A stretch of DNA of 64,000 nt from Alphaproteobacteria bacterium (GCA_030425925.1 JAUHZO010000014.1:1-64000), one strand, 5' to 3'. Positions 17,971 to 30,321 are shown, numbered from the stretch's first letter. Numbers and translations: made by a program. The notes: generated from the letters alone by a model not told the origin.

Positions 17971-19442
17971 CGGCCTATGACGCATTGATGCGCTTTCAGC
18001 GCGAGACCGAGGCGCTGTCGGCGGTGGCCGAACGGCTGGCCTGGGATCAGGAGACGATGATGCCCCGCGCCGCCGCCGACCAGCGCGGCGAGGAAAGTGC
18101 CGCGATGGAGGCGGTGCTGCACGCCCGCCGCACCGATCCGCGCCTGGCCGAGTGGCTGGAGGCCATCGACGACACCGCGCTGGACGCAACCGCGCAGGCG
18201 CAGCTGCGGCTGATCCGGCGCGGTTTTGCCCGCGCCAGCCGCGTGCCGGCCGATCTGGTCGCCGCGCTGGCGCGCCAGACCAGCGTGGCCTTCGGCGTCT
18301 GGGCGCAGGCGCGCGCCGCCGATGACATGGCCGCCTTTGCCCCCACGCTGACCGACATCGTGCGGCTCAAGCGTGAAGAGGGCCAGGCGCTGGCCGACGG
18401 CGGCGACGTCTATGACGCGTTGCTGGACGATTACGAACCCGGCGCCAGCAGCGCCGAGCTGTCGCGCATGTTCGACGCGCTGCGCCCGCCCCTGGTGGCG
18501 CTGCGCGAACGGGTGCTGGACCGTCCCGCCCCGGCGACCCTGCAGGGCCGCTTTGACGCCGCGGCGCAGCTGGAGCTGTCGCGCGGGCTGGCGCAGGCCT
18601 TCGGTTTCGACCTTGACGGCGGGCGGATCGACATGTCGGTGCATCCGTTCAGTTCGGGCGGGGGGCGGGATGTGCGCATCACCACCCGCACGCTGCCCGA
18701 GGATCCCTTCAACTGCATCTATTCCACCATCCATGAAACCGGCCATGGCTGTTACGAACAGAACATCGACGCCGCCTACCAGCTGACTCCGCTGGGCCAT
18801 GGCGTGTCGATGGGGGTGCATGAAAGCCAGAGCCGGATCTATGAAAACCAGCTGGGCCGTTCGCGCGCGTTCACCGGCTGGCTGTTCGCCAGGGCGCGGG
18901 ACACGTTCGGCGATATCGGCGTGGCGGACGAAACCGCCTTTTACGCCGCGGCAAACGGCGTGCATCGCGGCTATATCCGTACCGAGGCGGACGAGGTGCA
19001 ATACAACCTGCACATCCTTCTGCGCTTTGACCTGGAACAGGCGCTGATCCGCGACAACCTGCAGGTAGGCGATCTGGAAGCCGCCTGGAACGACCGGTTC
19101 GCCGCCGATTTCGGCTATGCCGTGGACAAGCCCTCGAACGGGGTGTTGCAGGATGTGCATTGGGCGGCGGGGCTGTTCGGCTATTTCCCCACCTACACGC
19201 TGGGCAATGTCTATGCCGGATGCCTGCACGCCGCGCTGCGCGCCGATCTGCCCGATCTCGACGCGCAGATGGCGCAGGGCGATCTGTCGGCGGCCACCGG
19301 TTGGCTGCGGGACAAGGTGCAGCGCCATGGCGGGCTCTACTCGCCGCGCGATCTGATGACCCGCGCCTGCGGCACAGCACCCAGCGAGGCCCCGCTGCTG
19401 GACTATCTGGAGAGCAAGTACAGCGCGCTCTACGGGGTGTAG
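17967..19442 (+). CDS. Carboxypeptidase M32 (Taq type)
   Basis: 491 residues, standard for the family. It is a zinc or cobalt metallocarboxypeptidase removing C-terminal residues from peptides, probably in the cytoplasm since no signal peptide is present. The HExxH motif appears as STIHETGHGCYEQN (about 252-265), followed by the family blocks VSMGVHESQSRIYENQLGRS and AYIRTEADEVQYNLHI-like text. It overlaps ctaA by four bases and is probably in the same operon, although no functional link is obvious. Confidence 0.93.
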   Translation: MTAYDALMRFQRETEALSAVAERLAWDQETMMPRAAADQRGEESAAMEAVLHARRTDPRLAEWLEAIDDTALDATAQAQLRLIRRGFARASRVPADLVAALARQTSVAFGVWAQARAADDMAAFAPTLTDIVRLKREEGQALADGGDVYDALLDDYEPGASSAELSRMFDALRPPLVALRERVLDRPAPATLQGRFDAAAQLELSRGLAQAFGFDLDGGRIDMSVHPFSSGGGRDVRITTRTLPEDPFNCIYSTIHETGHGCYEQNIDAAYQLTPLGHGVSMGVHESQSRIYENQLGRSRAFTGWLFARARDTFGDIGVADETAFYAAANGVHRGYIRTEADEVQYNLHILLRFDLEQALIRDNLQVGDLEAAWNDRFAADFGYAVDKPSNGVLQDVHWAAGLFGYFPTYTLGNVYAGCLHAALRADLPDLDAQMAQGDLSAATGWLRDKVQRHGGLYSPRDLMTRACGTAPSEAPLLDYLESKYSALYGV

Positions 19443-19470
19443 ACCGGGGGTGACGGCCTTGCTGCCGGGG

Positions 19471-20283
19471 TCAGAAACACCCCGATATCCAGGTCACCGC
19501 CTCGCGCACGACGGGGTCGTTCCGGCGCGTGGCGTGGTAGGCCAGCCAGACGCTGCACTCCGACCCGTCGCTGTCACGCCACAGGTGAAGGTTCGGCACG
19601 CGTTCGGCAAAGGCCCGGGGCAGGGCGCAGACCAGCGGCTGATCGCGCATCACCTGCAGCGCCACGTTCAGCCCGGGCACGACGATGCGCGCCGGGGCAT
19701 CGAACACCTCGGTCAGGTCGGTCCGGAACGGATCGCGCCCGGGGGCCGGTTCGATGCGCATCCAGCCCTTGGGGTCCGCCGCAAAGCGGGTGTCGCAATA
19801 CAGGCCGAAATCCTGCGTCGCCAGGCGCTTGCGCACGATCCGGCCTTCCTTGGGCTGGTCGGTCGTGATCAGGATATCGGTCTCGCCAAAGGCAAGCGAG
19901 CGTGCCCCCATGCCCACGGTCAGCCGCACATGTGGATGCTCGTCCAGGAACGATCCCAGCGCCAGCACCAGATTGGCCTGCAGGACCAGCGGTTCGCAAT
20001 CTATGCGCAACTCGCGCGACAGGCGCGCCGCGTCCTGAACGCTGCCGAAATCGGTCAGGCGGTCTTCGGTCTTCTGCGCGATCTCGATCAGCCTGGCCGA
20101 GGTCAGCGTGGGTTTCCATTGCGTCCCGCTGCGAACGAACAGCGGCTCGCCGTACTGGTCGTTCAGCTTGTCGATGCGCCGCGAAACGGTGGCGACGTTG
20201 GTGCCAAGCGCCCGCGCTGCCGATGCCATCGTATCGTGCCGGCCCAAGGCCAGCACGAATCTGAGATCATCCCAGTTCTGCAT
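19471..20283 (-). CDS. LysR-family transcriptional regulator
   Basis: 270 residues, slightly shorter than the usual 300. The winged helix-turn-helix is N-terminal (FVLALGRHDTMASAARALGT then VATVSRRIDKL, about 9-42), followed by a periplasmic-binding-like effector domain (RELRIDCEPLVLQANLVLAL). Most family members activate a divergent neighbour, but none starts nearby: upstream lies a gene-free stretch and then the 3' end of gyrA. The target and ligand are unknown. Confidence 0.88.
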   Translation of the reverse strand: MQNWDDLRFVLALGRHDTMASAARALGTNVATVSRRIDKLNDQYGEPLFVRSGTQWKPTLTSARLIEIAQKTEDRLTDFGSVQDAARLSRELRIDCEPLVLQANLVLALGSFLDEHPHVRLTVGMGARSLAFGETDILITTDQPKEGRIVRKRLATQDFGLYCDTRFAADPKGWMRIEPAPGRDPFRTDLTEVFDAPARIVVPGLNVALQVMRDQPLVCALPRAFAERVPNLHLWRDSDGSECSVWLAYHATRRNDPVVREAVTWISGCF

Positions 20284-20755
20284 TCCCGCCTCTTGAAAAA
20301 TCTCGGAAAACCAAAGCGGAACAGCACTTTACAATCCAACATGCCTGCATTTTCCAACCGGGAACGCGCTGTCTCGACGTGAAGGGCGCGTTGCACAAGG
20401 CCGGTATCCCGGCCTGTGGCGGACGGTACGAACAGGCAAAACCGCGCACATGTACCCATAATTTATCATTATAGATCGCAAGCCGCTGTAGGAAATGACG
20501 CATGTCAAGGAAAGTGCATGTCTCGGGGGAGTTTTTGCAGGATTCCGCTTGAGGCGGACGAAGGCGGCGGAAGCTTCCCCTTGGGTTGATCGGCCGGACC
20601 TGGCGGCGGGGCCCGATCTGCCCGAAGCCCCGCCGCCTTGCCGACCTTGCATCCCCAAGGTTGCCCTGCCATACGGCTACCCCGGACGTCGGCCCGGCGC
20701 GATGGCGCAACGGGATAGCTGGCACGCCCGGATGGATCGGGGCGTGCTCAAAGGG
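20284..20755. other. Gene-free stretch between the LysR gene and gyrA
   Basis: I see no convincing gene here. It holds an AT-rich island at about 20458-20476 containing, on the minus strand, TATAAT (20473-20468). The only good TTGACA (20508-20503) is 29 bases away, too far for a standard promoter. The minus-strand box could serve the LysR gene about 185 bases downstream. A hairpin at 20722-20747 (GCACGCCC/GGGCGTGC) lies after gyrA but has no T-run. Confidence 0.4.
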
Positions 20756-23482
<2,727 letters not shown>

Positions 23483-23524
23483 GTATTCGGCCTGTTCTTG
23501 TGTCTGCCATATCTTGTTGGGGCA

Positions 23525-23554
23525 AGTATATCAGAGACAAGTTGTAGGGTGCAA
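23525..23554 (-). promoter_or_regulatory. Candidate gyrA promoter
   Basis: On the minus strand TTGCAC (23554-23549) is followed after 18 bases by TATACT (23530-23525), about 43 bases before the gyrA start. It is a good sigma70 match apart from the slightly long spacer. Confidence 0.5.
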
Positions 23555-23674
23555 TGGCCGCGGGCGGGAAGGTTTTGTCAGCCGCGGCAGGTGGCTGCCA
23601 ACACACTGTTTTTATTGAAAACTCAAGATTCGCTTGGCAGCATCTTCTGACGATCGGAGAACAAGAGGTCAAGA

Positions 23675-23944
23675 ATGCAGACAAGCGAAACCGAACTGAT
23701 GCTGAAGGGCTACGGGCTGACCACGGCAGAGTTCTATTACCGGATGCCCGATTACCGCAACGTGCTGAACAGTTTCATCTGGCAGGATTACGACATCGCA
23801 CCGGATCATCCACGGCTGTTCCGGTTCATCGAGTTCTGGCAGGACGAGATCGAAGGCCCGCTGCATTCGGTCCGGTTCACCCATCGCAAGATGATATCCG
23901 CCGGGGAATGGCAGAACGTGGTGGGCGAATTCACCTATCACTGA
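23675..23944 (+). CDS. Usg family protein
   Basis: 89 residues. It matches the Usg family of alphaproteobacteria, small proteins named from a gene beside a tryptophan operon: MLKGYGLTTAEFYYRMPDY, LNSFIWQDYDIAPDHPRL and FWQDEIEGPLHSVRFTH. The biochemical role is unknown. It is divergent from gyrA (about 190 bases apart) and followed by a repeat-rich gap. High confidence in the family, none in the function. Confidence 0.85.
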   Translation: MQTSETELMLKGYGLTTAEFYYRMPDYRNVLNSFIWQDYDIAPDHPRLFRFIEFWQDEIEGPLHSVRFTHRKMISAGEWQNVVGEFTYH

Positions 23945-24020
23945 GCCGGACGTGATCCGGACGGGCGCGCGATGCGCGCGCAGGCCTGTCTCGTCCGCCG
24001 CCCTGCGGGCTCTGTCCTCG

Positions 24021-24065
24021 GGACGGGCGCGTTTCGCCCGTCCGGCGAGGGGCGCTGCCCCTCGC
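24021..24065. terminator. Two adjacent strong hairpins after usg
   Basis: GGACGGGCG (24021-24029) pairs with CGCCCGTCC (24035-24043). GCGAGGGGC (24045-24053) pairs with GCCCCTCGC (24057-24065) across a 3-base loop; TATTTTT follows about 12 bases later. They would end the usg transcript. Similar GC-rich palindrome plus GGAGTATTTT units are, from memory, dispersed in Rhodobacterales genomes, so this may be a copy of such a repeat. Confidence 0.5.
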
Positions 24066-24072
24066 GCTCCCC

Positions 24073-24124
24073 GGAGTATTTTTCGGAAAGATGAAAGAGG
24101 AGTATTTGTCGGAAAGATGAAAGA
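24073..24124. repeat. Two tandem 26-base repeats
   Basis: The unit begins GGAGTATTT and ends GAAAGATGAAAGA. Copy 1 is 24073-24098 and copy 2 is 24099-24124; they differ at one base (24082 T, 24108 G). They lie in the 410-base gene-free stretch 23945-24355, which otherwise holds hairpins (also TGTCGGC/GCCGACA at 24202-24218) and no convincing gene. Confidence 0.7.
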
Positions 24125-24329
24125 GGGGGCGGGGCTGGTGCCGGAATGTGACCCGGGGTGCGGGGTGTAAGGCGCCTGGCATGGAGGGGTGTGGGCTGTC
24201 CTGTCGGCTTTGCCGACAAGGCCTTGTCCACCCTGACTCGCGAGACGGGGCTCGCAACAGCGCTGCACCCGGAGTGTCGACGGTGTTGGCTGCGGATCTT
24301 TTCCTTTGGAAAAGACCGCCTTGCCAACT

Positions 24330-24359
24330 GTAACGCGCGAGTCGGGGCTCGCGCGTTAC
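24330..24359 (-). terminator. Perfect 12-bp hairpin at the end of the SYLF lipoprotein gene
   Basis: GTAACGCGCGAG (24330-24341) and CTCGCGCGTTAC (24348-24359) are exact complements with a 6-base loop. The stem includes the stop codon of the minus-strand gene. No T-run follows, so termination would need Rho, or the hairpin acts as a 3' stabiliser. Confidence 0.5.
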
Positions 24360-24910
24360 GGAATGATCCTCGTGTACTTCACGCCCTCAAGCGTGGCGCC
24401 CACGCGCAGGCCGGCCTGGCCGAAGATCACCGCGATCACCGGGGCGAGCGAGGTGGTGGTTTCCGCCGCCAGCGTCTCGCCCTTTTCCAGAAAGGCGTAT
24501 TCCACGTTGGCCCCCACCGCATAGCCGGGAGAGCGGCGGAAAGTGCCAAGCGCGTCGCCGGTCATGAAGAACAGCACATGGCTGTATTGCGACGCCCCGA
24601 TCTGCAGCCCGCCCGAGGCCTTGGCCATGGAATAGTAATCTACCGTGGCCCCGCCCACGCGCAGCGCGCCGCGCCCGTAGCCGCCGCCAAAGCCCAGCCC
24701 GGCCTCCGTCACCAGCGGCATCACCAGCATGCCTGCCGATTTTCCCGCAAGGTCGCGGGTGCCGGGATACTGGCTGTACATCTCGGTGAGCGTCGCGTCC
24801 ACGCGGGCGTCGATCGTCGCCGGGCCACGGGAGCCCACGCCATTTCCACAGGCCGCCGTCAGCGCGGTTGCGCCCAGGGCCAGGGTCAGAGTCCGTCGGG
24901 TCAGGGTCAT
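24356..24910 (-). CDS. SYLF/YSC84-domain lipoprotein
   Basis: 184 residues from ATG at 24910. A basic N-terminus and hydrophobic segment lead to a lipobox (LTAACGNG, Cys near 21), so the protein is probably lipidated and exported. The rest matches the SYLF (YSC84) domain, which binds phosphoinositides in eukaryotes and is of unknown role in bacteria: KSAGMLVMPLVTEAGLGFGG, then YYSMAKASGGLQIGASQYS and a C-terminal VGATLEGVKYTRI. It ends in a perfect hairpin and is followed upstream by hemB on the same strand, about 115 bases away. Confidence 0.85.
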   Translation of the reverse strand: MTLTRRTLTLALGATALTAACGNGVGSRGPATIDARVDATLTEMYSQYPGTRDLAGKSAGMLVMPLVTEAGLGFGGGYGRGALRVGGATVDYYSMAKASGGLQIGASQYSHVLFFMTGDALGTFRRSPGYAVGANVEYAFLEKGETLAAETTTSLAPVIAVIFGQAGLRVGATLEGVKYTRIIP

Positions 24911-25025
24911 GTCACTGCTCGCTTCGTTGCCGGTGCCTCGGTCCGGCTGTGCCGCCGGTTGCATGTTCTATACAACCGTCCGGGCGGCCTGTCACCCGCG
25001 CATCTGCGCCATGGGCAAGACCCCG

Positions 25026-26024
25026 CTACCCGTTCAGCAGCCGCGCCGCCGCGGGGGCGAAATAGGTCAGCACCCCGTCGCAGCCGGCGCGCTTGAAGCT
25101 GGTCAGGCTTTCCAGCATCACCTTGTCGCCATCCACCCAGCCGCGTTCTCCGGCCCCGGCCAGCATCGCGTATTCGCCCGAAACCTGGTAGGCGAAGGTC
25201 GGCGCGCCGAACATGTCCTTGGCGCGGCGGCAGATGTCGAGATAGGGCATGCCCGGCTTGACCATCACCATGTCGGCGCCTTCCTGCAGGTCCCGCGCGA
25301 TCAGGCGCATGGCCTCGTCGGAATTGCCCGGCTCCATCTGATAGGTCTTCTTGTCGCCCTTCAGCGCGCCCGAGGCCCCAACCGCATCGCGGAACGGCCC
25401 GTAGAAGGCGCTGGCATACTTGGCGGCGTAGGACAGCAGCAGGACATTGTGATGCCCCGCCGATTCCAGCGCGCTGCGCATGGCGCCGATGCGGCCATCC
25501 ATCATGTCCGACGGGCCGATGATGTCGGCCCCGGCCTCGGCCTGGCTCAGCGCCTGTTTCACCAGCGCCTCGACCGTGCGGTCGTTGACGATCTCGCCGT
25601 CCTCGACAAAGCCGTCATGGCCGTGGATGTTGTAGGGATCCAGCGCCACATCGGTCATCACCGCAAGCCCGGGGACCGCGTGCTTGATCGCGCGGGTGGC
25701 GGTGTTGGACAGGTTCTGCGGGTTCCAGGCCTCGGCGCAGTCCTCGGTCTTGAGCGCGGGATCGGTGTAGGGGAACAGGCAGATCGCCGGGATCCCCAGG
25801 GCCGCGGCTTCGTGCGCGGCCTCCACCACCTTGTCCACCGACAGCCGGTTCACCCCGGGCATGGAGGGCACCGGCTCCACCACGCCATCGCCGTCGCGCA
25901 CGAAGACGGGCCAGATGAAATCGGCGGGGCCGAGCGCGGTTTCCTGCACCAGCGCCCGCACGGCGGGGCTGGCGCGCAGGCGGCGAAAGCGGGTGGCGGG
26001 GAAGGGGGCCTGGCTGGGAAGCAT
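25026..26024 (-). CDS. hemB: Delta-aminolevulinic acid dehydratase (porphobilinogen synthase)
   Basis: 332 residues. It condenses two 5-aminolevulinate molecules to porphobilinogen, the step after HemA (also in this window). The two active-site lysines are at about 202 (SYAAKYASAFYGPF) and 256 (MVMVKPGMPYLD). The metal-binding segment reads DVALDPYNIHGHDG, without the three cysteines of zinc enzymes, so this is the Mg2+-type form typical of alphaproteobacteria. It is transcribed alone, divergent from the gene at 26201. Confidence 0.97.
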   Translation of the reverse strand: MLPSQAPFPATRFRRLRASPAVRALVQETALGPADFIWPVFVRDGDGVVEPVPSMPGVNRLSVDKVVEAAHEAAALGIPAICLFPYTDPALKTEDCAEAWNPQNLSNTATRAIKHAVPGLAVMTDVALDPYNIHGHDGFVEDGEIVNDRTVEALVKQALSQAEAGADIIGPSDMMDGRIGAMRSALESAGHHNVLLLSYAAKYASAFYGPFRDAVGASGALKGDKKTYQMEPGNSDEAMRLIARDLQEGADMVMVKPGMPYLDICRRAKDMFGAPTFAYQVSGEYAMLAGAGERGWVDGDKVMLESLTSFKRAGCDGVLTYFAPAAARLLNG

Positions 26025-26200
26025 CGTTTACCTGTCCGTCATGTGTCCTGCCCAAGGTATCCGCCAAGCCGCGCCTGCTGTCGAGTCTGCCGCGTTGACG
26101 CTGCAAAGCCGCAACTATGCGGCGAGGTGGCGCGACAGGCTCTGGGCAAGCGGGGACGGCTTCGGTACAAGCCGCAAAAAGCAGACGGAACGAGGCGCGT

Positions 26201-26725
26201 TTGGACTGGTACGGCACGGTATTCGAGGTCATCGACATGCGGTCCTTTTCGAACCTCTGGTTCTGGATCGCGCTGGCGGTGTTGTGGTCTTCGGTCAGCC
26301 ACTGGGTGCTGGGGGTGCCGTTCGACATGGTCGGGCGGGCGCGGCGGCTGGGCGGGCAGGCGGCGCAGGATCTGGAGGATCTGGCCCGCATCAACACCAA
26401 CCGCTTCCTGTTCATCATGGACGAGGCCGGGCTCTGGATTGTCGCGCTGGGGTCGGCCTTTCTGACCGGGCTGGCGCTTCTGGGCTTTGCCTATGATGTC
26501 GAGATGGCGCAGGCACTGTTCCTGCTGGCCTTTCCGCTGACCATCGTGGGGCTGCTGAGCGTGGCCTCGGCCCGGCGCATCCAGCAGGGCGAAAACAGCG
26601 GCGAGGCGCTGTGGCGTCGGATGCGCATCCACCGCACGATCACGCAGTTCATCGGCATGGTGTCGATCTTTGTCACGGCCCTTTGGGGCATGTTCCAGAA
26701 CCTCTCGGCCCACGTCCTGCTTTAG
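26201..26725 (+). CDS. Conserved small membrane protein, often annotated as a component of SufBCD complex
   Basis: 174 residues if translation starts at the TTG at 26201, which has GAGG five bases upstream and gives MDWYGTVFEVIDMRSFSN. An ATG twelve codons later (26237) is the alternative. Three hydrophobic segments are visible: LWFWIALAVLWSSVSHWVLG (about 19-38), a segment around WIVALGSAFLTGLALLGFA, and LFLLAFPLTIVGLLSVA; another near the C-terminus ends in LWGMFQNLSAHVLL. From memory, orthologues in Rhodobacterales carry the label 'component of SufBCD complex', for which I see no support here. It precedes mfd by 41 bases. Confidence 0.75.
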   Translation: MDWYGTVFEVIDMRSFSNLWFWIALAVLWSSVSHWVLGVPFDMVGRARRLGGQAAQDLEDLARINTNRFLFIMDEAGLWIVALGSAFLTGLALLGFAYDVEMAQALFLLAFPLTIVGLLSVASARRIQQGENSGEALWRRMRIHRTITQFIGMVSIFVTALWGMFQNLSAHVLL

Positions 26726-26766
26726 CGCGGTTGACGACGCGCGCGGGCCGCGTCACTTAGGCAGGC

Positions 26767-29700
26767 ATGACAGTACAGACACGCACCATGGGCGGGGCCC
26801 CCGAAGGGTTCGACGCCCTTCTTGTCTTGGCCGAGGTGGAGAAATCCGGCGGCCCGGTGGCGCATGTGGCGCGCGACGACAAGCGGCTGGCGGCCATGCG
26901 CGAGGCGCTGGCCTTCTTTGCCCCCGACATGCCGGTGATCACCTTCCCGGCATGGGATTGCGTGCCGTATGACCGGGTGTCGCCCAATGCCGATATCTCG
27001 GCGGCGCGCATGGCCTGTCTGGCCGGGCTGGTGCACGGAATGCCACAGCGCTTTGTCCTGCTCACCACGCTGTCGGCGGCCACCCAGCGCCTGCCCGCGC
27101 GCGAAGTGCTGCGCAAGGCGGCGTTCACCGCGCGGGTGGGCGACCGGACGGATATCGACGCGCTGAAGGCGTTTCTGGTGCGCATGGGGTTCAGCCAGGC
27201 CCCCACGGTGACGGAGCCCGGCGATTACGCGGTGCGCGGCGGGATCATCGACATCTTCCCGCCCGGCGAAGGCGGGCCTGTGCGGCTGGACTTCTTTGGC
27301 GACGTGCTGGACGGCGCGCGCCGGTTCGACGCAATGACCCAGCGCACCACCGAAAAGCTGGATGTCGTGGAACTGGCCCCGGTGTCCGAGGTCATCCTCG
27401 ATGACAGCGCCATCACGCGCTTTCGTCAGAACTACCGGATCGAGTTTGGCGCGGCCGGCACCGACGATCCGCTTTACGAGGCCGTCAGCGCGGGGCGCAA
27501 GCATCAGGGGATCGAACATTGGCTGCCGTTCTTCCACGAGCGGCTTGAGACGTTGTTCGACTACTTGCCCGACGCGCCGGTGATGCTGGACGACCAGATG
27601 ACGCCCGCGCGCCTGTCGCGCTGGGACAGCATCGCCGACCAGTACGGCACGCGCCGCCATGCCCTGTCGCAAAAAGCCTCGCTTGGCAGCACGGTCTACA
27701 AGCCGATCCCGCCGGAACTGCTCTATCTGGACGATGCGGCGTGGGAGCAGGCGCTAGGCCAGCGCCGCGTGGTGCAGATGCACCCGCTGCCGCAGGCCTC
27801 CGGGCCGGGGGTGGTGGATGCGGGCGGGCGCATCGGGCGCAACTTCTCGCCCGAACGCCAGCAGGAAAGCGTCAGCCTTTTCGGGGCCTTGGCGGCGCAT
27901 GTTCAGACGCGGCTTGAGCAAGGCCCGGTGCTGATCGCGTCCTATTCCGAAGGTGCGCGCGAACGCCTGACGGGCCTGATCGAGGACGAGGGCCTGGCCG
28001 AGGTGATACCCATCACCAACGGCACCCGTATCGGCAAGCGCGGGCTCTATCTGGCGGTCTGGGCGCTTGAGGCGGGGTTCGAAGCGCCCTTCAACGGCGG
28101 CACGCTGACCGCGATTTCCGAACAGGACGTGCTGGGGGACCGGCTGATCCGCGCGCCGCGCAAGCGCCGCAAGGCCGAGAACTTCCTGACCGAGGTCAAC
28201 GCGCTCACCCCGGGCGACCTGGTGGTGCATGTGGATCACGGCATCGGGCGCTATACCGGCATGGAGGTCATCACCGCCGCCGGGGCCTCGCATGAATGCC
28301 TGACGCTGGAATATGCCGAAGAGACCAAGCTTTACCTGCCGGTCGAGAATATCGAGCTGCTCTCGAAATACGGTCACGAAGAGGGGTTCCTCGACAAGTT
28401 GGGGGGCGGCGCGTGGCAGGCCAAGAAGGCCCGCCTCAAGGAGCGCATCCGCGAGATGGCCGACCGGCTTATCCGGATCGCGGCCGAACGGGCCTTGCGC
28501 AAGGCCCCGATCATGGATCCGCCGCCGGGCGCCTATGAAAGTTTTGCCGCCCGCTTCCCCTATACCGAGACCGACGACCAGCTGCGCGCCATCGAAGACG
28601 TGATGAACGACATGCATTCCGGCCAGCCGATGGACCGGCTGGTCTGCGGCGATGTGGGCTTCGGCAAGACCGAGGTCGCCATGCGCGCGGCCTTCGTGGC
28701 CGCCATGTCCGGCGTGCAGGTGGCGGTGATCGCGCCCACCACGCTGCTGGCACGCCAGCATTACAACAGCTTTGCCGAGCGGTTCCGGGGCTTTCCCCTG
28801 CAGGTCTCGCCCCTGTCGCGTTTCGTGTCGGCGAAACAGGCGACGCTCACGCGTGAAGGGATCAGCCGCGGCACGGTGGACATTGCCGTGGGCACGCACG
28901 CGCTCTTGGCCAAGGGCATCCGCTTCCAAAACCTTGGCCTTCTGGTGATCGACGAGGAACAGCGCTTTGGCGTGCAGCACAAGGAACGGCTGAAGCAGTT
29001 GCGCTCGGACATCCATGTGCTGACCCTGACCGCCACGCCGATCCCGCGCACGCTGCAGCTCAGCCTGACCGGCGTGCGGGATCTGTCGATCATCGGCACG
29101 CCCCCGGTCGACCGTCTGGCGATCCGCACCTACGTGTCGGAGTTCGACCCGGTCACCATCCGCGAGGCGCTGTTGCGCGAACATTACCGGGGCGGGCAGT
29201 CCTTCTACGTCGTGCCGCGCATCGCCGATCTGCCCGAGGTCGAGGAATTCCTGCGCGAGCAGGTGCCCGAGGTCAGCTATGTCATCGCCCATGGCCAGAT
29301 GGCGGCGGGCGAGCTGGATGAACGCATGAACGCGTTTTACGACGGCAAGTACGACGTGCTTTTGGCGACGACCATCGTGGAATCAGGCCTCGACATTCCC
29401 ACCGCGAACACCATGGTGATCCACCGCGCCGACATGTTCGGCCTCAGCCAGCTGTACCAGATCCGGGGCCGCGTGGGCCGCTCCAAGACGCGTGCCTATT
29501 GCTACCTCACAACCAAACCCCGCATGAAACTCACCACCACGGCCGAAAAACGCCTGCGCGTGCTGGGCAGCATCGACACTTTGGGTGCGGGCTTTTCGCT
29601 GGCCTCGCAGGATCTCGACATTCGCGGGGCCGGCAACCTTCTGGGCGAAGAACAATCCGGCCAGATGCGCGATGTGGGCTACGAGTTGTACCAGCAGATG

Positions 29701-30237
29701 CTGGAAGAGGCGATTGCCAAGATCCGCTCGGGCGAGGCCGAAGGACTGGCCGAGACAGACGATCAATGGGCGCCGCAGATCAACCTTGGCGTGCCGGTGC
29801 TGATCCCCGAAGAGTATGTGCCCGATCTGGACGTGCGGTTGGGCCTCTACCGGCGGCTCTCGGGCCTGACCACCAAGGTGGAGCTCGAAGGCTTTGCCGC
29901 CGAGCTGATCGACCGCTTTGGCAAACTCCCGCGCGAGGTGAACACGCTGCTTCTGGTGGTGCGCATCAAGGCGATGTGCAAGCGTGCCTCGATCGCCAAG
30001 CTGGATGGCGGGCCCAAGGGCGCGACGGTGCAGTTTCACAACGACAGGTTCCCGCGCCCCGAAGGGCTGGTGGAGTTCATCAACGCACAGGGCGGGCAGG
30101 CGAAGGTCAAGGACAACAAGATCGTGGTGCGCCGCGACTGGCGGTCGGACAAGGACAAGATCCAGGGCGCTTTCGCCATCGCCCGCGATCTGGCCGAGGC
30201 GGCGGGCGTGTTGAAGAAGCGCAAGGAAACCGCCTGA
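26767..30237 (+). CDS. mfd: Transcription-repair coupling factor
   Basis: 1156 residues, full length. Mfd removes stalled RNA polymerase at lesions and recruits UvrA. The N-terminal UvrB-like part (about 1-350) is present (GDYAVRGGIIDIFPPGEGGP), followed by the CarD-like RNA-polymerase interaction domain (PGDLVVHVDHGIGRYTGMEV). The RecG-like translocase shows motif I CGDVGFGKTEVAMRA, DEEQRFGVQHKE (Walker B region) and the TRG-type IRGRVGRSKTRAY. The C-terminal regulatory domain ends normally. It is downstream of the 26201 gene and may share its promoter. Confidence 0.98.
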   Translation: MTVQTRTMGGAPEGFDALLVLAEVEKSGGPVAHVARDDKRLAAMREALAFFAPDMPVITFPAWDCVPYDRVSPNADISAARMACLAGLVHGMPQRFVLLTTLSAATQRLPAREVLRKAAFTARVGDRTDIDALKAFLVRMGFSQAPTVTEPGDYAVRGGIIDIFPPGEGGPVRLDFFGDVLDGARRFDAMTQRTTEKLDVVELAPVSEVILDDSAITRFRQNYRIEFGAAGTDDPLYEAVSAGRKHQGIEHWLPFFHERLETLFDYLPDAPVMLDDQMTPARLSRWDSIADQYGTRRHALSQKASLGSTVYKPIPPELLYLDDAAWEQALGQRRVVQMHPLPQASGPGVVDAGGRIGRNFSPERQQESVSLFGALAAHVQTRLEQGPVLIASYSEGARERLTGLIEDEGLAEVIPITNGTRIGKRGLYLAVWALEAGFEAPFNGGTLTAISEQDVLGDRLIRAPRKRRKAENFLTEVNALTPGDLVVHVDHGIGRYTGMEVITAAGASHECLTLEYAEETKLYLPVENIELLSKYGHEEGFLDKLGGGAWQAKKARLKERIREMADRLIRIAAERALRKAPIMDPPPGAYESFAARFPYTETDDQLRAIEDVMNDMHSGQPMDRLVCGDVGFGKTEVAMRAAFVAAMSGVQVAVIAPTTLLARQHYNSFAERFRGFPLQVSPLSRFVSAKQATLTREGISRGTVDIAVGTHALLAKGIRFQNLGLLVIDEEQRFGVQHKERLKQLRSDIHVLTLTATPIPRTLQLSLTGVRDLSIIGTPPVDRLAIRTYVSEFDPVTIREALLREHYRGGQSFYVVPRIADLPEVEEFLREQVPEVSYVIAHGQMAAGELDERMNAFYDGKYDVLLATTIVESGLDIPTANTMVIHRADMFGLSQLYQIRGRVGRSKTRAYCYLTTKPRMKLTTTAEKRLRVLGSIDTLGAGFSLASQDLDIRGAGNLLGEEQSGQMRDVGYELYQQMLEEAIAKIRSGEAEGLAETDDQWAPQINLGVPVLIPEEYVPDLDVRLGLYRRLSGLTTKVELEGFAAELIDRFGKLPREVNTLLLVVRIKAMCKRASIAKLDGGPKGATVQFHNDRFPRPEGLVEFINAQGGQAKVKDNKIVVRRDWRSDKDKIQGAFAIARDLAEAAGVLKKRKETA

Positions 30238-30321
30238 AGCGCCACCGAAAAAAGGCGGAACGACCGACGAAACACCTTTCGCGATACTGAATAAACTGGC
30301 ATTCTCCCGAGGAGTTGACGA

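Noticed and set aside
20458-20508. TTGACA and TATAAT boxes upstream of the LysR gene as one promoter
   Set aside because: The boxes are 29 bases apart on the minus strand, too far for a sigma70 promoter.
20722-20747. Hairpin after gyrA as a Rho-independent terminator
   Set aside because: The 8-bp stem is real, but no T-run follows on the gyrA strand.
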